A DNA stretch of 12,010 bases, from positions 1 to 12,010 of the forward strand of contig UROA01000056.1 in the NCBI GenBank assembly GCA_900549355.1, written 5' to 3'. This stretch comes from an uncultured Collinsella sp. (lineage in GTDB: Bacteria > Actinomycetota > Coriobacteriia > Coriobacteriales > Coriobacteriaceae). Shown in pieces: positions 6,307-12,010 of the stretch. The position numbers were made by a program, and so were the translations under genes. Numbering within the stretch: the first letter of the stretch is position 1; each line of letters opens with the position of its first letter. The notes beneath the pieces were generated by a model. That model had not been told where the DNA came from. It saw nothing but the letters and a program-made list of their open reading frames with translations, and made no database searches.

Positions 6307-6624
6307 CTATGCCACTGGCTTAACGTCGTCCATCACAACGTTATCCATGGCAGCTCGATTAATCTGATGAACGTAAATAGAAAGACGGATGGCCGTGCGC
6401 GACTCCCCGTTGATGAGGATGTCGGAGAACACCGGCGCGCAGGAAATATCAAACCCGGTCGGAATCAAAAAGCCTCGTGCAATGGCCACAGCCTTAATGG
6501 CCTGGTTGACGGCACCTGCGCCGACACACTGAATATTGACGGGAACACCATCTTTGACCATGCCGGCAATGGCGCCGGCAACGGACGCGGGCGATGATTT
6601 GCTTGATACCTTCAGGCAATCCAT
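6307..6624 (-). CDS. spoVS: Stage V sporulation protein S (SpoVS/Alba-like)
   Basis: Small protein of the SpoVS family, which has an Alba-like fold and is thought to bind nucleic acid. In Bacillus it affects septation and coat assembly during sporulation. The sequence begins MDCLKVSSKSSPASVAGAIA and continues through GAGAVNQAIKAVAIARGF (35-52) and the SDILINGESRTAIRL stretch (67-81), the family core. The 105 residues include about 20 beyond the usual 86, a C-terminal tail NRAAMDNVVMDDVKPVA. Start: ATG 6622-6624 follows AGGAG at 6636-6632; a longer frame to 6663 would prepend a basic stretch with no ribosome binding site. In Bacillus spoVS also lies between rny and miaB. Coriobacteriia are not known to form spores, so the role here is probably general nucleic-acid or division related. 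Confidence 0.94.
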   Translation of the reverse strand: MDCLKVSSKSSPASVAGAIAGMVKDGVPVNIQCVGAGAVNQAIKAVAIARGFLIPTGFDISCAPVFSDILINGESRTAIRLSIYVHQINRAAMDNVVMDDVKPVA

Positions 6625-6674
6625 GAAGAAACTCCTGCGTTTAAAAGTACGTTTTAACTGCAATAACTGTATCG

Positions 6675-6692
6675 TACCGAACGGACTCGGTA
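6675..6692 (-). other. Small hairpin between the ATPase gene and spoVS
   Basis: On the minus strand TACCGA-GTCCGT-TCGGTA forms a perfect 6-bp stem six bases after the ATPase stop codon. No U-run follows, so it is not a convincing terminator. It may be an RNA stability or processing element within the operon. No clear promoter is seen in the 74-base gap. Confidence 0.35.
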
Positions 6693-6698
6693 AAGATG

Positions 6699-7784
6699 CT
6701 ATTCCTCTTTGGCAAGATCGAACGTCACAGTGATGCGATCACGCGAAACACGAATCTTGGGGTCGCCGCAAAGGTTGAGATAGTACCGCGATGCAAGATC
6801 GTTAAAGTCGCGCTCCACGGCTCGCGAGAACTGCGCCATGTCGTCCTTGGCGATACGCAGCCCGCGACGATCTTTGGCCAGATCAACCGGAGCAGACGCA
6901 TGCGTGGACGAATCGCGCTCGCGAAGCAGGCGTGCAGTCACACCGCGAACGGGCTTAATCTGGCCCGCCAAGATACGATGCGCCGTACGCTCGGACATCT
7001 CAAGGCCCAAACCCGAACAGATACGGATAAAGTCTTCCGCATCCGAAGCAAGACCCAGGCGATCGACCACAGGAAGCTCGGTTTCGTCATCGATAAACAA
7101 AAGACGAGAAGCATCGAGACGGCTTGAGGCCTGCGCATGCAGCGTCGCGGCGATCTCGGACGGTGACCCCAGATAGACATCACAGGCGCGCAGCTCCTCG
7201 AGGGCAAACTCGCAGGCGGCGCGAATGATGTTGTGAGGGCCACGGGCGCAAACATAGTGACCGTCCTCGTCCTTCACGGCCTGAGGCCAGCTGGACTGGT
7301 CGGCGCGCTCGCCGAGGCGGTCGGTTGCGACACTCACCCTAAAGACCGAGCCAAGGTCAACATCCGAAGCGACAACGCGTGCCTCGTCGGTGTTCTGCTT
7401 AATCGAGAACAAAGCCATGCCTCGACCGTGAACGCCCCAACGATCCATCTTCATGCTCTCGAGCTTGGAGGTAACGCGGGCATCGAAGATGCGCTCCTGC
7501 ATATCCTGCGGCACGCCCGAGCCGTTATCCAGAAAGACGAGCGTACGGACGCCATCATCCTTGGTCGTGGCGAGATAGACCTTGTCGGCACCGGCATCAC
7601 GCGCGTTGCGCAGCATTTCGATGACAATATCCTCGACATGCTGGATGTCGTGCTTTGCCTGGCGCCGCTCGGCCTCCGAAACGCGGAGGCGGACATACCC
7701 CTCGCCAAGGTTCTCCTCGACGCGAAGGTTGCCCTCCCCCGACATCGACGCGATAAATGAGATGAGCTCGTTCGCGTCGTTCAT
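6699..7784 (-). CDS. GHKL-type ATP-binding protein of unknown function
   Basis: A 361-residue soluble protein with a clear N-terminal GHKL (gyrase B/Hsp90/histidine kinase/MutL) ATPase domain at about 45-155. The N box is EDIVIEMLRNARDAGAD (51-67), with Glu56 and Asn60 placed for catalysis and Mg2+ binding. The G1 box is DNGSGVP (86-92) and the G2 box GVHGRGMALFSIK (117-129). The glutamate and lid glycines resemble the MutL/Hsp90 branch more than a histidine kinase, and there is no H-box dimerisation domain or membrane segment. The C-terminal 200 residues match no family I recognise. It starts one base after the rny stop without a separate ribosome binding site, so it is probably made by coupled translation with RNase Y. 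In Bacillus this slot, between rny and spoVS, is taken by the phosphodiesterase gene ymdB. The ATPase call is firm; the role is unknown. Confidence 0.85.
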   Translation of the reverse strand: MNDANELISFIASMSGEGNLRVEENLGEGYVRLRVSEAERRQAKHDIQHVEDIVIEMLRNARDAGADKVYLATTKDDGVRTLVFLDNGSGVPQDMQERIFDARVTSKLESMKMDRWGVHGRGMALFSIKQNTDEARVVASDVDLGSVFRVSVATDRLGERADQSSWPQAVKDEDGHYVCARGPHNIIRAACEFALEELRACDVYLGSPSEIAATLHAQASSRLDASRLLFIDDETELPVVDRLGLASDAEDFIRICSGLGLEMSERTAHRILAGQIKPVRGVTARLLRERDSSTHASAPVDLAKDRRGLRIAKDDMAQFSRAVERDFNDLASRYYLNLCGDPKIRVSRDRITVTFDLAKEE

Positions 7785-7785
7785 G

Positions 7786-9336
7786 TTATTTAGCGATATC
7801 GACAGCGCGACTCTCGCGAATCACGACGACGCGCACCTGACCGGGATACTCCATCTCTTCCTCGATCTGATGGGCGATATCGTGAGCCAGGACCGTGGAC
7901 TGGGCATCGGAGATCTTGTCCGGCTGAACCATGACGTGGACCTCGCGACCAGCCTGCATGGCATAGGTACGCTCGACGCCGTCATGGGAGTTGGCAATCT
8001 CCTCGAGCTTCTCAAGACGCTTGATGTAGTTCTCGGCAGACTCGCGACGGGCACCGGGGCGAGAAGCAGAGACGGCATCAGCGGCCTGTACCAGGACATC
8101 GAGCACCGTGTTGGGGTCAACATCGGCGTGGTGAGCCTCGATAGCGTGGACGATAACGGGCTTCTCGCCATAACGGCGGGCAAGCTCGGCGCCGATGACG
8201 GCATGCGGGCCCTCGACGTCGTGGTCGATTGCCTTGCCCAGGTCATGAAGCAGGCCGGCGCGCTTGGCGGTCACAACGTCCAGGCCAAGCTCGGAAGCCA
8301 TCACGCCGCAGAGATCAGAGACCTCGAGGGAGTGCTGAAGCACGTTCTGACCAAACGAGGTACGGTAGCGCAAGGCACCAAGGGTCTTGACGATCTCGGG
8401 GTGCAGGTCGTGGATGCCGGTATCGAAGGCAGCCTGCTCGCCAGCCTCGCGCACGCGCTGCTGAACCAGGTCGGCAGCCTTGTGATACATCTCCTCGATG
8501 CGGGCAGGGTGAATGCGGCCGTCGGCGATGAGGTTCTCGAGGGCGACACGGGCGGTCTCACGACGGACCGGGTCGAAGCTCGAAAGAACGACGGTCTCGG
8601 GCGTGTCGTCGATCACGAGGTTGACGCCGGAAACCTGCTCGAAGGTGCGGATGTTGCGACCCTCGCGACCGATGATACGGCCCTTGAGGTCATCAGAGGG
8701 AATGTGCACGGAGGTAACGGTGACCTCGGCAGTGTGGTCGGCAGCGCAGCGCTGAATCGCCAGGGACAGAATCTCCTGGGCGGTCTTGTGGCACTCGGCG
8801 CGAACCTGCTGCTCGGACTCGCGAATAATCGTGGCGGCCTCGTGGGTGACCTCGCCGCGAACCTTGTCGAGAAGCTCCTTGTGAGCGTCCTCGCGGGTCA
8901 GGTCGGCGATGCGCTCGAGCTCCGAGGTCTGCTTGGCGCAGAGCTCCTCAAGTTCGCGGGAGCGCTTCTCGACCTGGCCAGCCTGGCTGGACAGCTGATG
9001 CTCACGCTTGTCGAGGGCATCGTTGCGGCGATCGAGAGACTCCTCGCGCTGCATCACGCGGTTCTCGAGCGTACGAATCTCGCTCTTACGCTGCTTGTCC
9101 TCGGCCTCGGCAGCCTGCTTGTTCTTGATAATCTCTTCCTTGGCCTCAAGCAGAGCCTCTTTTTTGAGGGTCTCGGCCTGACGCTTTGCATCACCGATGA
9201 GGGACTCAGCCTGTGCGTGAGCCGACTGGATCTTTTCGTCGGCCTCGTGAAGACTACCCTGCTTGGCGGTGCGCATGTAGGCAATGGCGGCGATGGCACC
9301 CAAAACGATGCCAACGAGCGCTGCGATGATAGGCAT
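7786..9336 (-). CDS. rny: Ribonuclease Y
   Basis: Membrane-anchored endoribonuclease that starts mRNA decay in many Gram-positives. The 516 residues show a single N-terminal membrane helix (about 3-22), a long charged coiled coil (about 28-190), a KH domain with the GxxG loop in GRIIGREGRNIRTFE (219-233), and an HD domain with His364-Asp365 (LLHDLGKAIDHD), His335 and AIEAHHADV (398-406). The C-terminal VRVVVIRESRAVDIAK is the usual ending. Start: a GTG at 9342 overlaps the ribosome binding site, so the ATG at 9334-9336, with AAGGAG five bases upstream, is used. It is the first gene of the rny-ATPase-spoVS-miaB-miaA-hflX string and has its own promoter and a leader of about 160 bases with two hairpins. 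Confidence 0.97.
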   Translation of the reverse strand: MPIIAALVGIVLGAIAAIAYMRTAKQGSLHEADEKIQSAHAQAESLIGDAKRQAETLKKEALLEAKEEIIKNKQAAEAEDKQRKSEIRTLENRVMQREESLDRRNDALDKREHQLSSQAGQVEKRSRELEELCAKQTSELERIADLTREDAHKELLDKVRGEVTHEAATIIRESEQQVRAECHKTAQEILSLAIQRCAADHTAEVTVTSVHIPSDDLKGRIIGREGRNIRTFEQVSGVNLVIDDTPETVVLSSFDPVRRETARVALENLIADGRIHPARIEEMYHKAADLVQQRVREAGEQAAFDTGIHDLHPEIVKTLGALRYRTSFGQNVLQHSLEVSDLCGVMASELGLDVVTAKRAGLLHDLGKAIDHDVEGPHAVIGAELARRYGEKPVIVHAIEAHHADVDPNTVLDVLVQAADAVSASRPGARRESAENYIKRLEKLEEIANSHDGVERTYAMQAGREVHVMVQPDKISDAQSTVLAHDIAHQIEEEMEYPGQVRVVVIRESRAVDIAK

Positions 9337-9371
9337 GCTCACTCCTTTTTATGGATTCGTTACACAACAAA

Positions 9372-9397
9372 GCGAACCGTCCTTACGAACGGCTCGC
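9372..9397 (-). other. Nine-base-pair hairpin in the rny leader
   Basis: Minus-strand GCGAGCCGT (9397-9389), loop TCGTAAGG, then ACGGTTCGC (9380-9372) gives a 9-bp stem with one G-U pair. It ends 35 bases before the rny start codon and is followed by TTTGTTGTG, a weak U-rich tail. It could be an inefficient attenuator, a stability element or an RNase target. Structure is seen in the sequence; function is inferred. Confidence 0.5.
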
Positions 9398-9458
9398 GAC
9401 ATTTGAGTAATATGGGCGCAGCTTATGCGGGTCGGATACAGATAAACATATAAACAAA

Positions 9459-9473
9459 CTCATCAAAGATGAG
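9459..9473 (-). other. Short hairpin with U-rich tail early in the rny leader
   Basis: Minus-strand CTCATC-TTT-GATGAG is a perfect 6-bp stem followed by TTTGTTTATATGTTTAT. It starts about 25 bases after the predicted transcription start. The stem is short and half A-T, so as a terminator it would be weak. Together with the hairpin at 9372-9397 it makes this leader structured. Confidence 0.4.
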
Positions 9474-9502
9474 CACATATCACAAAGCAAATGACAGTAT
9501 TT

Positions 9503-9531
9503 ATCGTACGTTGAACCGCAACAACTGTCAA
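9503..9531 (-). promoter_or_regulatory. Promoter of the rny operon
   Basis: Perfect -35 TTGACA (9531-9526), a 17-bp spacer, and -10 TACGAT (9508-9503; four of six consensus bases). Transcription would start near 9496, giving a leader of about 160 bases before rny. No SOS box overlaps it. It lies in the 257-base space between recX and rny, where no gene is seen, and no clear terminator for recX was found there. Confidence 0.7.
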
Positions 9532-9593
9532 ATAAATGGACCCGGTACGGCGACTAAAACGCGGTGAACGGCGGGTACGCAAAACACATGTGT

Positions 9594-10286
9594 CTAAACT
9601 GCACATTCCTCACGTTCGGCATCGAGACGCGCCTTAACGGCATCGGCGGCGATGTGGTACGAAAAGCCCTTGCCCATCAAAAACCGGACGAGCTTTTCGA
9701 ATCCACGTGTCTCGGGAACACGACGCTTCGCGAGTAGAGCCGATGCGCGAGCCAAGTCGTCATCCGCGGCAAAATAATTCTCGGGATAGCCGGGGATATC
9801 ATCGAGTACGACATGGCGGCGCTTGAGCTCGGCCTCAATCTTGCGCTGTCCCCAGCCGCGTCGTTTGCGTTCCTCGATAAAGTACGAGCAAAAGCGGTTC
9901 TCATCTAAAAAGCGATACTCAGTGGCACGCTGGACGGCAAAATCAATTGCGGGCTGGCGAAATCCGTAACGAGCCAGCTTGTCACGGACCACACCCGTGG
10001 CATGGTCGCGGCGCGACAGCATCTCGGTCACCATGGTAAGCGCGCATTTACGCTCAATGAGCTGTACCGCTTCGCGAAACTCATCCCAATCGCAGGGAAG
10101 ATCGGGGCGATTTTTAAGAAACAGGCGCGCAACACGAACAGGAATCAAGATGGATCGTTCAAAACCACCCTCGAGCTCGCAGTCGATATGTGCACAAGGC
10201 TTTTTTGATGCATACCCACTCGAGAACGAGGAGGTCGCCTTCTTATCGGGAAAGACGACCGTGGCCTCGGTCACCGTATACGACAT
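9594..10286 (-). CDS. recX: Recombination regulator RecX
   Basis: Binds RecA filaments and limits recombinase and co-protease activity. The 230 residues carry the three-helix repeats of the family in the C-terminal two thirds: ALTMVTEMLSRRDHATGVV with RDKLARYGF (82-109), FLDENRFCSYFIEERKRRGW (126-145) with QRKIEAELKRR, and RFLMGKGFSYHIAADAV (201-217). The first 80 residues are a weakly conserved beta-type segment, with about 30 residues extra at the N-terminus relative to short RecX proteins. It begins 11 bases after the recA stop with only a weak GGAT ribosome binding site, so it should be made at a low level from the SOS-inducible recA transcript, the standard recA-recX arrangement. Confidence 0.92.
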   Translation of the reverse strand: MSYTVTEATVVFPDKKATSSFSSGYASKKPCAHIDCELEGGFERSILIPVRVARLFLKNRPDLPCDWDEFREAVQLIERKCALTMVTEMLSRRDHATGVVRDKLARYGFRQPAIDFAVQRATEYRFLDENRFCSYFIEERKRRGWGQRKIEAELKRRHVVLDDIPGYPENYFAADDDLARASALLAKRRVPETRGFEKLVRFLMGKGFSYHIAADAVKARLDAEREECAV

Positions 10287-10297
10287 GAGGGCATCCG

Positions 10298-11446
10298 CTA
10301 CTCGTCGTCATCATCGAGCATCGCGGAGCCATCGATGGCGTAAAGCTCATCGAACTCCTCAGTTTCGGGCTGATCGGTCAGCTCGACCTCGGACGGAGCA
10401 TCGTCATCGAATTCAAGGCCGCAGGCGAGGCGAACCTTATGCTCGATCTCGTCAGCACAATCGGGGTGTTCGCGCAGGAAGGCCTTAGCGGCCTCGCGGC
10501 CATTACCGAGCTTGTCCTCACCGTAAGCAAACCAAGAGCCCATCTTTTTGCAGATACCGCACTCAACGGCCATGTCCAGAATCGAGCCCTCCTTAGAGAT
10601 GCCCGTGCCGTACATGATGTCGAACTCAGCCGAGCGGAACGGAGCGGCGACCTTGTTCTTAACAACCTTGGCACGCACACGATTGCCGATGACCTCGTCC
10701 TTGAGCTTAATGCTGTCAATGCGGCGAATATCGATACGCACCGACGAGAAGAACTTGAGGGCGCGGCCGCCCGTCGTAGTCTCGGGGTTGCCGAACATGA
10801 CGCCGATCTTCTCGCGCAGCTGGTTAATGAAGATACAGGTCGTTTTAGATTTGGCGAGCGAGCCGGCGAGCTTACGGAGCGCCTGGCTCATCAGACGGGC
10901 TTGAAGGCCGACCGTAGTATCACCGATCTCGCCCTCGATCTCGGCACGCGGAGTCAAAGCGGCGACAGAGTCGACGACGATGGCGTCGATGGCGCCAGAG
11001 CGCACGAGCATGTCGACGATCTCGAGCGCCTGCTCGCCCGTATCGGGCTGGGAAATGAGGACCTCATCGATGTCCACGCCGATACGCGCGGCATACGTTG
11101 GGTCGAGCGCGTGCTCGGCATCAATAAATGCCACGACGCCGCCCATAGCCTGGGCCTCTGCCAAAATCTCGAGCGAAAGCGTTGTCTTACCGGAGGACTC
11201 GGGACCGTAAATCTCAACGATACGGCCGCGCGGCACACCGCCGATGCCCAGAGCGGCATCGAGGGCCAGAGCGCCCGTGGGAATGGCCTCGACCTCGAGC
11301 TCGGGACCACCGTCGCCGTACCTCATGATGGAACCCTGGCCGAATTTCTTCTCGATCTCGGCCTTGGTGGTGGCGATCATCTCATCGCGCTCTTTACCCG
11401 TCGTGCGAGCATGAACGGTACGTACGGGACCTGAATTCTTGGCCAT
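10298..11446 (-). CDS. recA: Recombinase RecA
   Basis: ATP-dependent strand-exchange protein and activator of LexA self-cleavage. The 382 residues contain Walker A GPESSGKT (81-88), Walker B AIVVDS (155-160), loop L1 near PRAEIEGEIGD (166-176), loop L2 within INQLREKIGVMFGNPETTT (207-225), and a strongly acidic C-terminal tail (DDDDE at the end) that normally damps activity. No intein interrupts it, unlike in some mycobacteria. Start: a frame to 11467 adds seven codons ahead of the ribosome binding site; the ATG at 11444-11446 has GAGGAGG seven bases upstream and is used. It is transcribed from a promoter with an SOS box in its spacer, with recX following 11 bases after the stop. Confidence 0.98.
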   Translation of the reverse strand: MAKNSGPVRTVHARTTGKERDEMIATTKAEIEKKFGQGSIMRYGDGGPELEVEAIPTGALALDAALGIGGVPRGRIVEIYGPESSGKTTLSLEILAEAQAMGGVVAFIDAEHALDPTYAARIGVDIDEVLISQPDTGEQALEIVDMLVRSGAIDAIVVDSVAALTPRAEIEGEIGDTTVGLQARLMSQALRKLAGSLAKSKTTCIFINQLREKIGVMFGNPETTTGGRALKFFSSVRIDIRRIDSIKLKDEVIGNRVRAKVVKNKVAAPFRSAEFDIMYGTGISKEGSILDMAVECGICKKMGSWFAYGEDKLGNGREAAKAFLREHPDCADEIEHKVRLACGLEFDDDAPSEVELTDQPETEEFDELYAIDGSAMLDDDDE

Positions 11447-11476
11447 GAATAGCCCTCCTCTTAACAACCTGCATCG

Positions 11477-11505
11477 ATAATAAACGAACGGCTGTTCGTG
11501 GTCAA
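11477..11505 (-). promoter_or_regulatory. recA promoter
   Basis: -35 TTGACC (11505-11500), 17-bp spacer, -10 TATTAT (11482-11477): five of six consensus bases each with ideal spacing. The spacer contains a perfect SOS box. Transcription would start about 25 bases before the recA ATG, leaving just enough room for the ribosome binding site. Confidence 0.88.
11485..11498. promoter_or_regulatory. SOS box (LexA operator) of recA
   Basis: CGAACGGCTGTTCG is a perfect match to CGAACNNNNGTTCG and lies between the -35 and -10 of the recA promoter, so LexA binding excludes RNA polymerase. It is the strongest of the four boxes in the window. Confidence 0.95.
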
Positions 11506-11535
11506 CTGTTCAGATAAATCATATGCAGCCGACCT

Positions 11536-11579
11536 TTCCAAAACCCAACCAAACGCTGACCAAACACTGACCAAAAACT
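11536..11579 (-). repeat. Four tandem 11-bp imperfect repeats upstream of the recA promoter
   Basis: Read on the minus strand the units are AGTTTTTGGTC (11579-11569), AGTGTTTGGTC (11568-11558), AGCGTTTGGTT (11557-11547) and GGGTTTTGGAA (11546-11536). Each carries a run of three to five T followed by GG at an exact 11-base period, close to one helical turn. The array ends about 30 bases upstream of the recA -35. Phased T-tracts of this kind can bend DNA, or the units could be a regulator's binding sites. The rest of the 257-base recA-cinA space shows the terminator but no gene. Confidence 0.65.
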
Positions 11580-11672
11580 TGACCGCAGGCGAACCAAGCA
11601 AGGCAAGACAAACATGAATACGCCAACTACCTGCACAAAGAGCAAATTCGCCAGAGGTCCCTATCTCCACAA

Positions 11673-11696
11673 TTAAGGGGCCCGGAGGCCCCTTAA
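11673..11696 (-). terminator. Hairpin terminator after the cinA-family gene
   Basis: A perfect 10-bp inverted repeat, TTAAGGGGCC and GGCCCCTTAA with a four-base loop, begins seven bases after the stop codon of the cinA-family gene. The GC-rich core and the TTAATTG tail on the minus strand fit an intrinsic terminator, although the U-run is short. It would separate that gene from recA. Confidence 0.7.
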
Positions 11697-11703
11697 AACA
11701 CGT

Positions 11704-12010
11704 CTATTCCATAGAATCGAGCACGTAGACAATGCGGCCCAGTGCCTCCGCGACCGCATGGGCACGAACACACGAACGATCGCCCTCATAGTGACAACGA
11801 ATGGAGTCCACGACCGGCACTCCCCCATCGGCTGAGCGATACGCCCAGCCGATATAAAAGGTTCCAGCCGGATCGTCCTCGGTGCCTCCACCGGGGCCGG
11901 CATAGCCCGTCGCGCTCACGGCAATATCGCTCTGGTACAGCTCCAGCGAACCGGAAGCCATCTCGCGCACCGTCTGATACGACACCGCGGTATGGCGGTC
12001 TCTTTTCGGT
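11704..12010 (-). CDS. CinA-family protein, C-terminal nicotinamide-nucleotide amidohydrolase domain, cut by right edge
   Basis: The C-terminal 101 residues of a protein of the CinA/PncC domain family, which deamidates nicotinamide mononucleotide to nicotinate mononucleotide in pyridine nucleotide recycling. The signature ATGYAGPGGGTEDDPAGT (the usual form is TGIAGPGGGT) is present, preceded by TAVSYQTVREMASGSLELY, which matches the GAVS..V..EMA motif of the family, and followed by an FYIGW strand. An internal GTG at 11985 is not the true start, because the frame stays open and conserved to the window edge. Whether the gene encodes a full-length CinA with the N-terminal molybdopterin-binding-like domain or a stand-alone amidohydrolase cannot be told. 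cinA next to recA is a common Gram-positive arrangement. A terminator follows, so recA is probably expressed mainly from its own promoter. Confidence 0.9.
   Translation of the reverse strand, partial: PKRDRHTAVSYQTVREMASGSLELYQSDIAVSATGYAGPGGGTEDDPAGTFYIGWAYRSADGGVPVVDSIRCHYEGDRSCVRAHAVAEALGRIVYVLDSME

Noticed and set aside
7582..9453. Long plus-strand open frame of 623 codons opposite rny
   Set aside because: It mirrors the strongly conserved RNase Y gene, has low-complexity leucine/valine-rich sequence with no recognisable domain, and arises from codon bias on the opposite strand.
9584..9593. Palindrome ACACATGTGT just after the recX stop as a terminator
   Set aside because: The palindrome has no loop and a weak stem, with only four T after it; not a credible intrinsic terminator.
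10439..11434. Plus-strand open frame of 331 codons opposite recA
   Set aside because: Antisense shadow of a highly conserved gene, with no ribosome binding site, promoter or family resemblance.
11461..11670. Minus-strand 69-codon frame upstream of recA
   Set aside because: It runs through the recA promoter, SOS box and the 11-bp repeats, has no ribosome binding site, and resembles no family.

Overview
The window looks like chromosomal core DNA from a high-GC Gram-positive of the actinobacterial class Coriobacteriia, probably Collinsella or a close relative. This is inferred from gene content, gene order and protein style, not from a database search. Two known orders are combined. The lexA / divergent LysM gene / nrdR block and the hflX-miaA-miaB-recX-recA order match the mycobacterial arrangement (lexA, chiZ/Rv2719c, nrdR, hflX, miaA, miaB, recX, recA). 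The cinA-recA-rny-spoVS-miaB run matches the Bacillus arrangement. No mobile elements, CRISPR arrays, tRNAs or rRNAs were seen. The genes are intact except for two cut by the window edges.

Left part (1-1312), minus strand: the start of dut (dUTPase, cut by the left edge), nrdR (regulator of ribonucleotide reductase genes), and a membrane-anchored LysM protein resembling the SOS division suppressors YneA/ChiZ. A divergent control region with three LexA-type SOS boxes separates the LysM gene from lexA. Plus strand (1313-2661): lexA and, coupled to it by a one-base stop/start overlap, a seven-helix membrane acyltransferase-like protein (HGSNAT_cat/DUF1624). The end of that gene overlaps the convergent end of hflX by 16 bases.

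Middle part (2646-9336), minus strand: a probable operon rny - GHKL-type ATPase (unknown function) - spoVS - miaB - miaA - hflX. A good promoter lies upstream of rny, followed by a structured leader of about 160 bases. miaB/miaA and miaA/hflX are joined by TAATG overlaps, and the ATPase follows rny after one base. This groups RNA decay (RNase Y), tRNA A37 modification (MiaA then MiaB, acting in sequence on the same base) and ribosome rescue (HflX).

Right part (9594-12010), minus strand: recA-recX with a perfect SOS box sitting between the -35 and -10 of the recA promoter, preceded by a four-copy 11-bp tandem repeat. Next come a hairpin terminator and the 3' end of a cinA-family gene cut by the right edge.

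The themes are DNA damage response (LexA, RecA, RecX, the LysM division inhibitor), nucleotide pool control (NrdR, Dut, CinA) and RNA maintenance. The observations most worth following up are a perfect 11-bp inverted repeat enclosing the nrdR ribosome binding site and start codon, the 11-bp phased repeat upstream of recA, the uncharacterised GHKL ATPase between rny and spoVS, and the membrane acyltransferase placed under LexA control.
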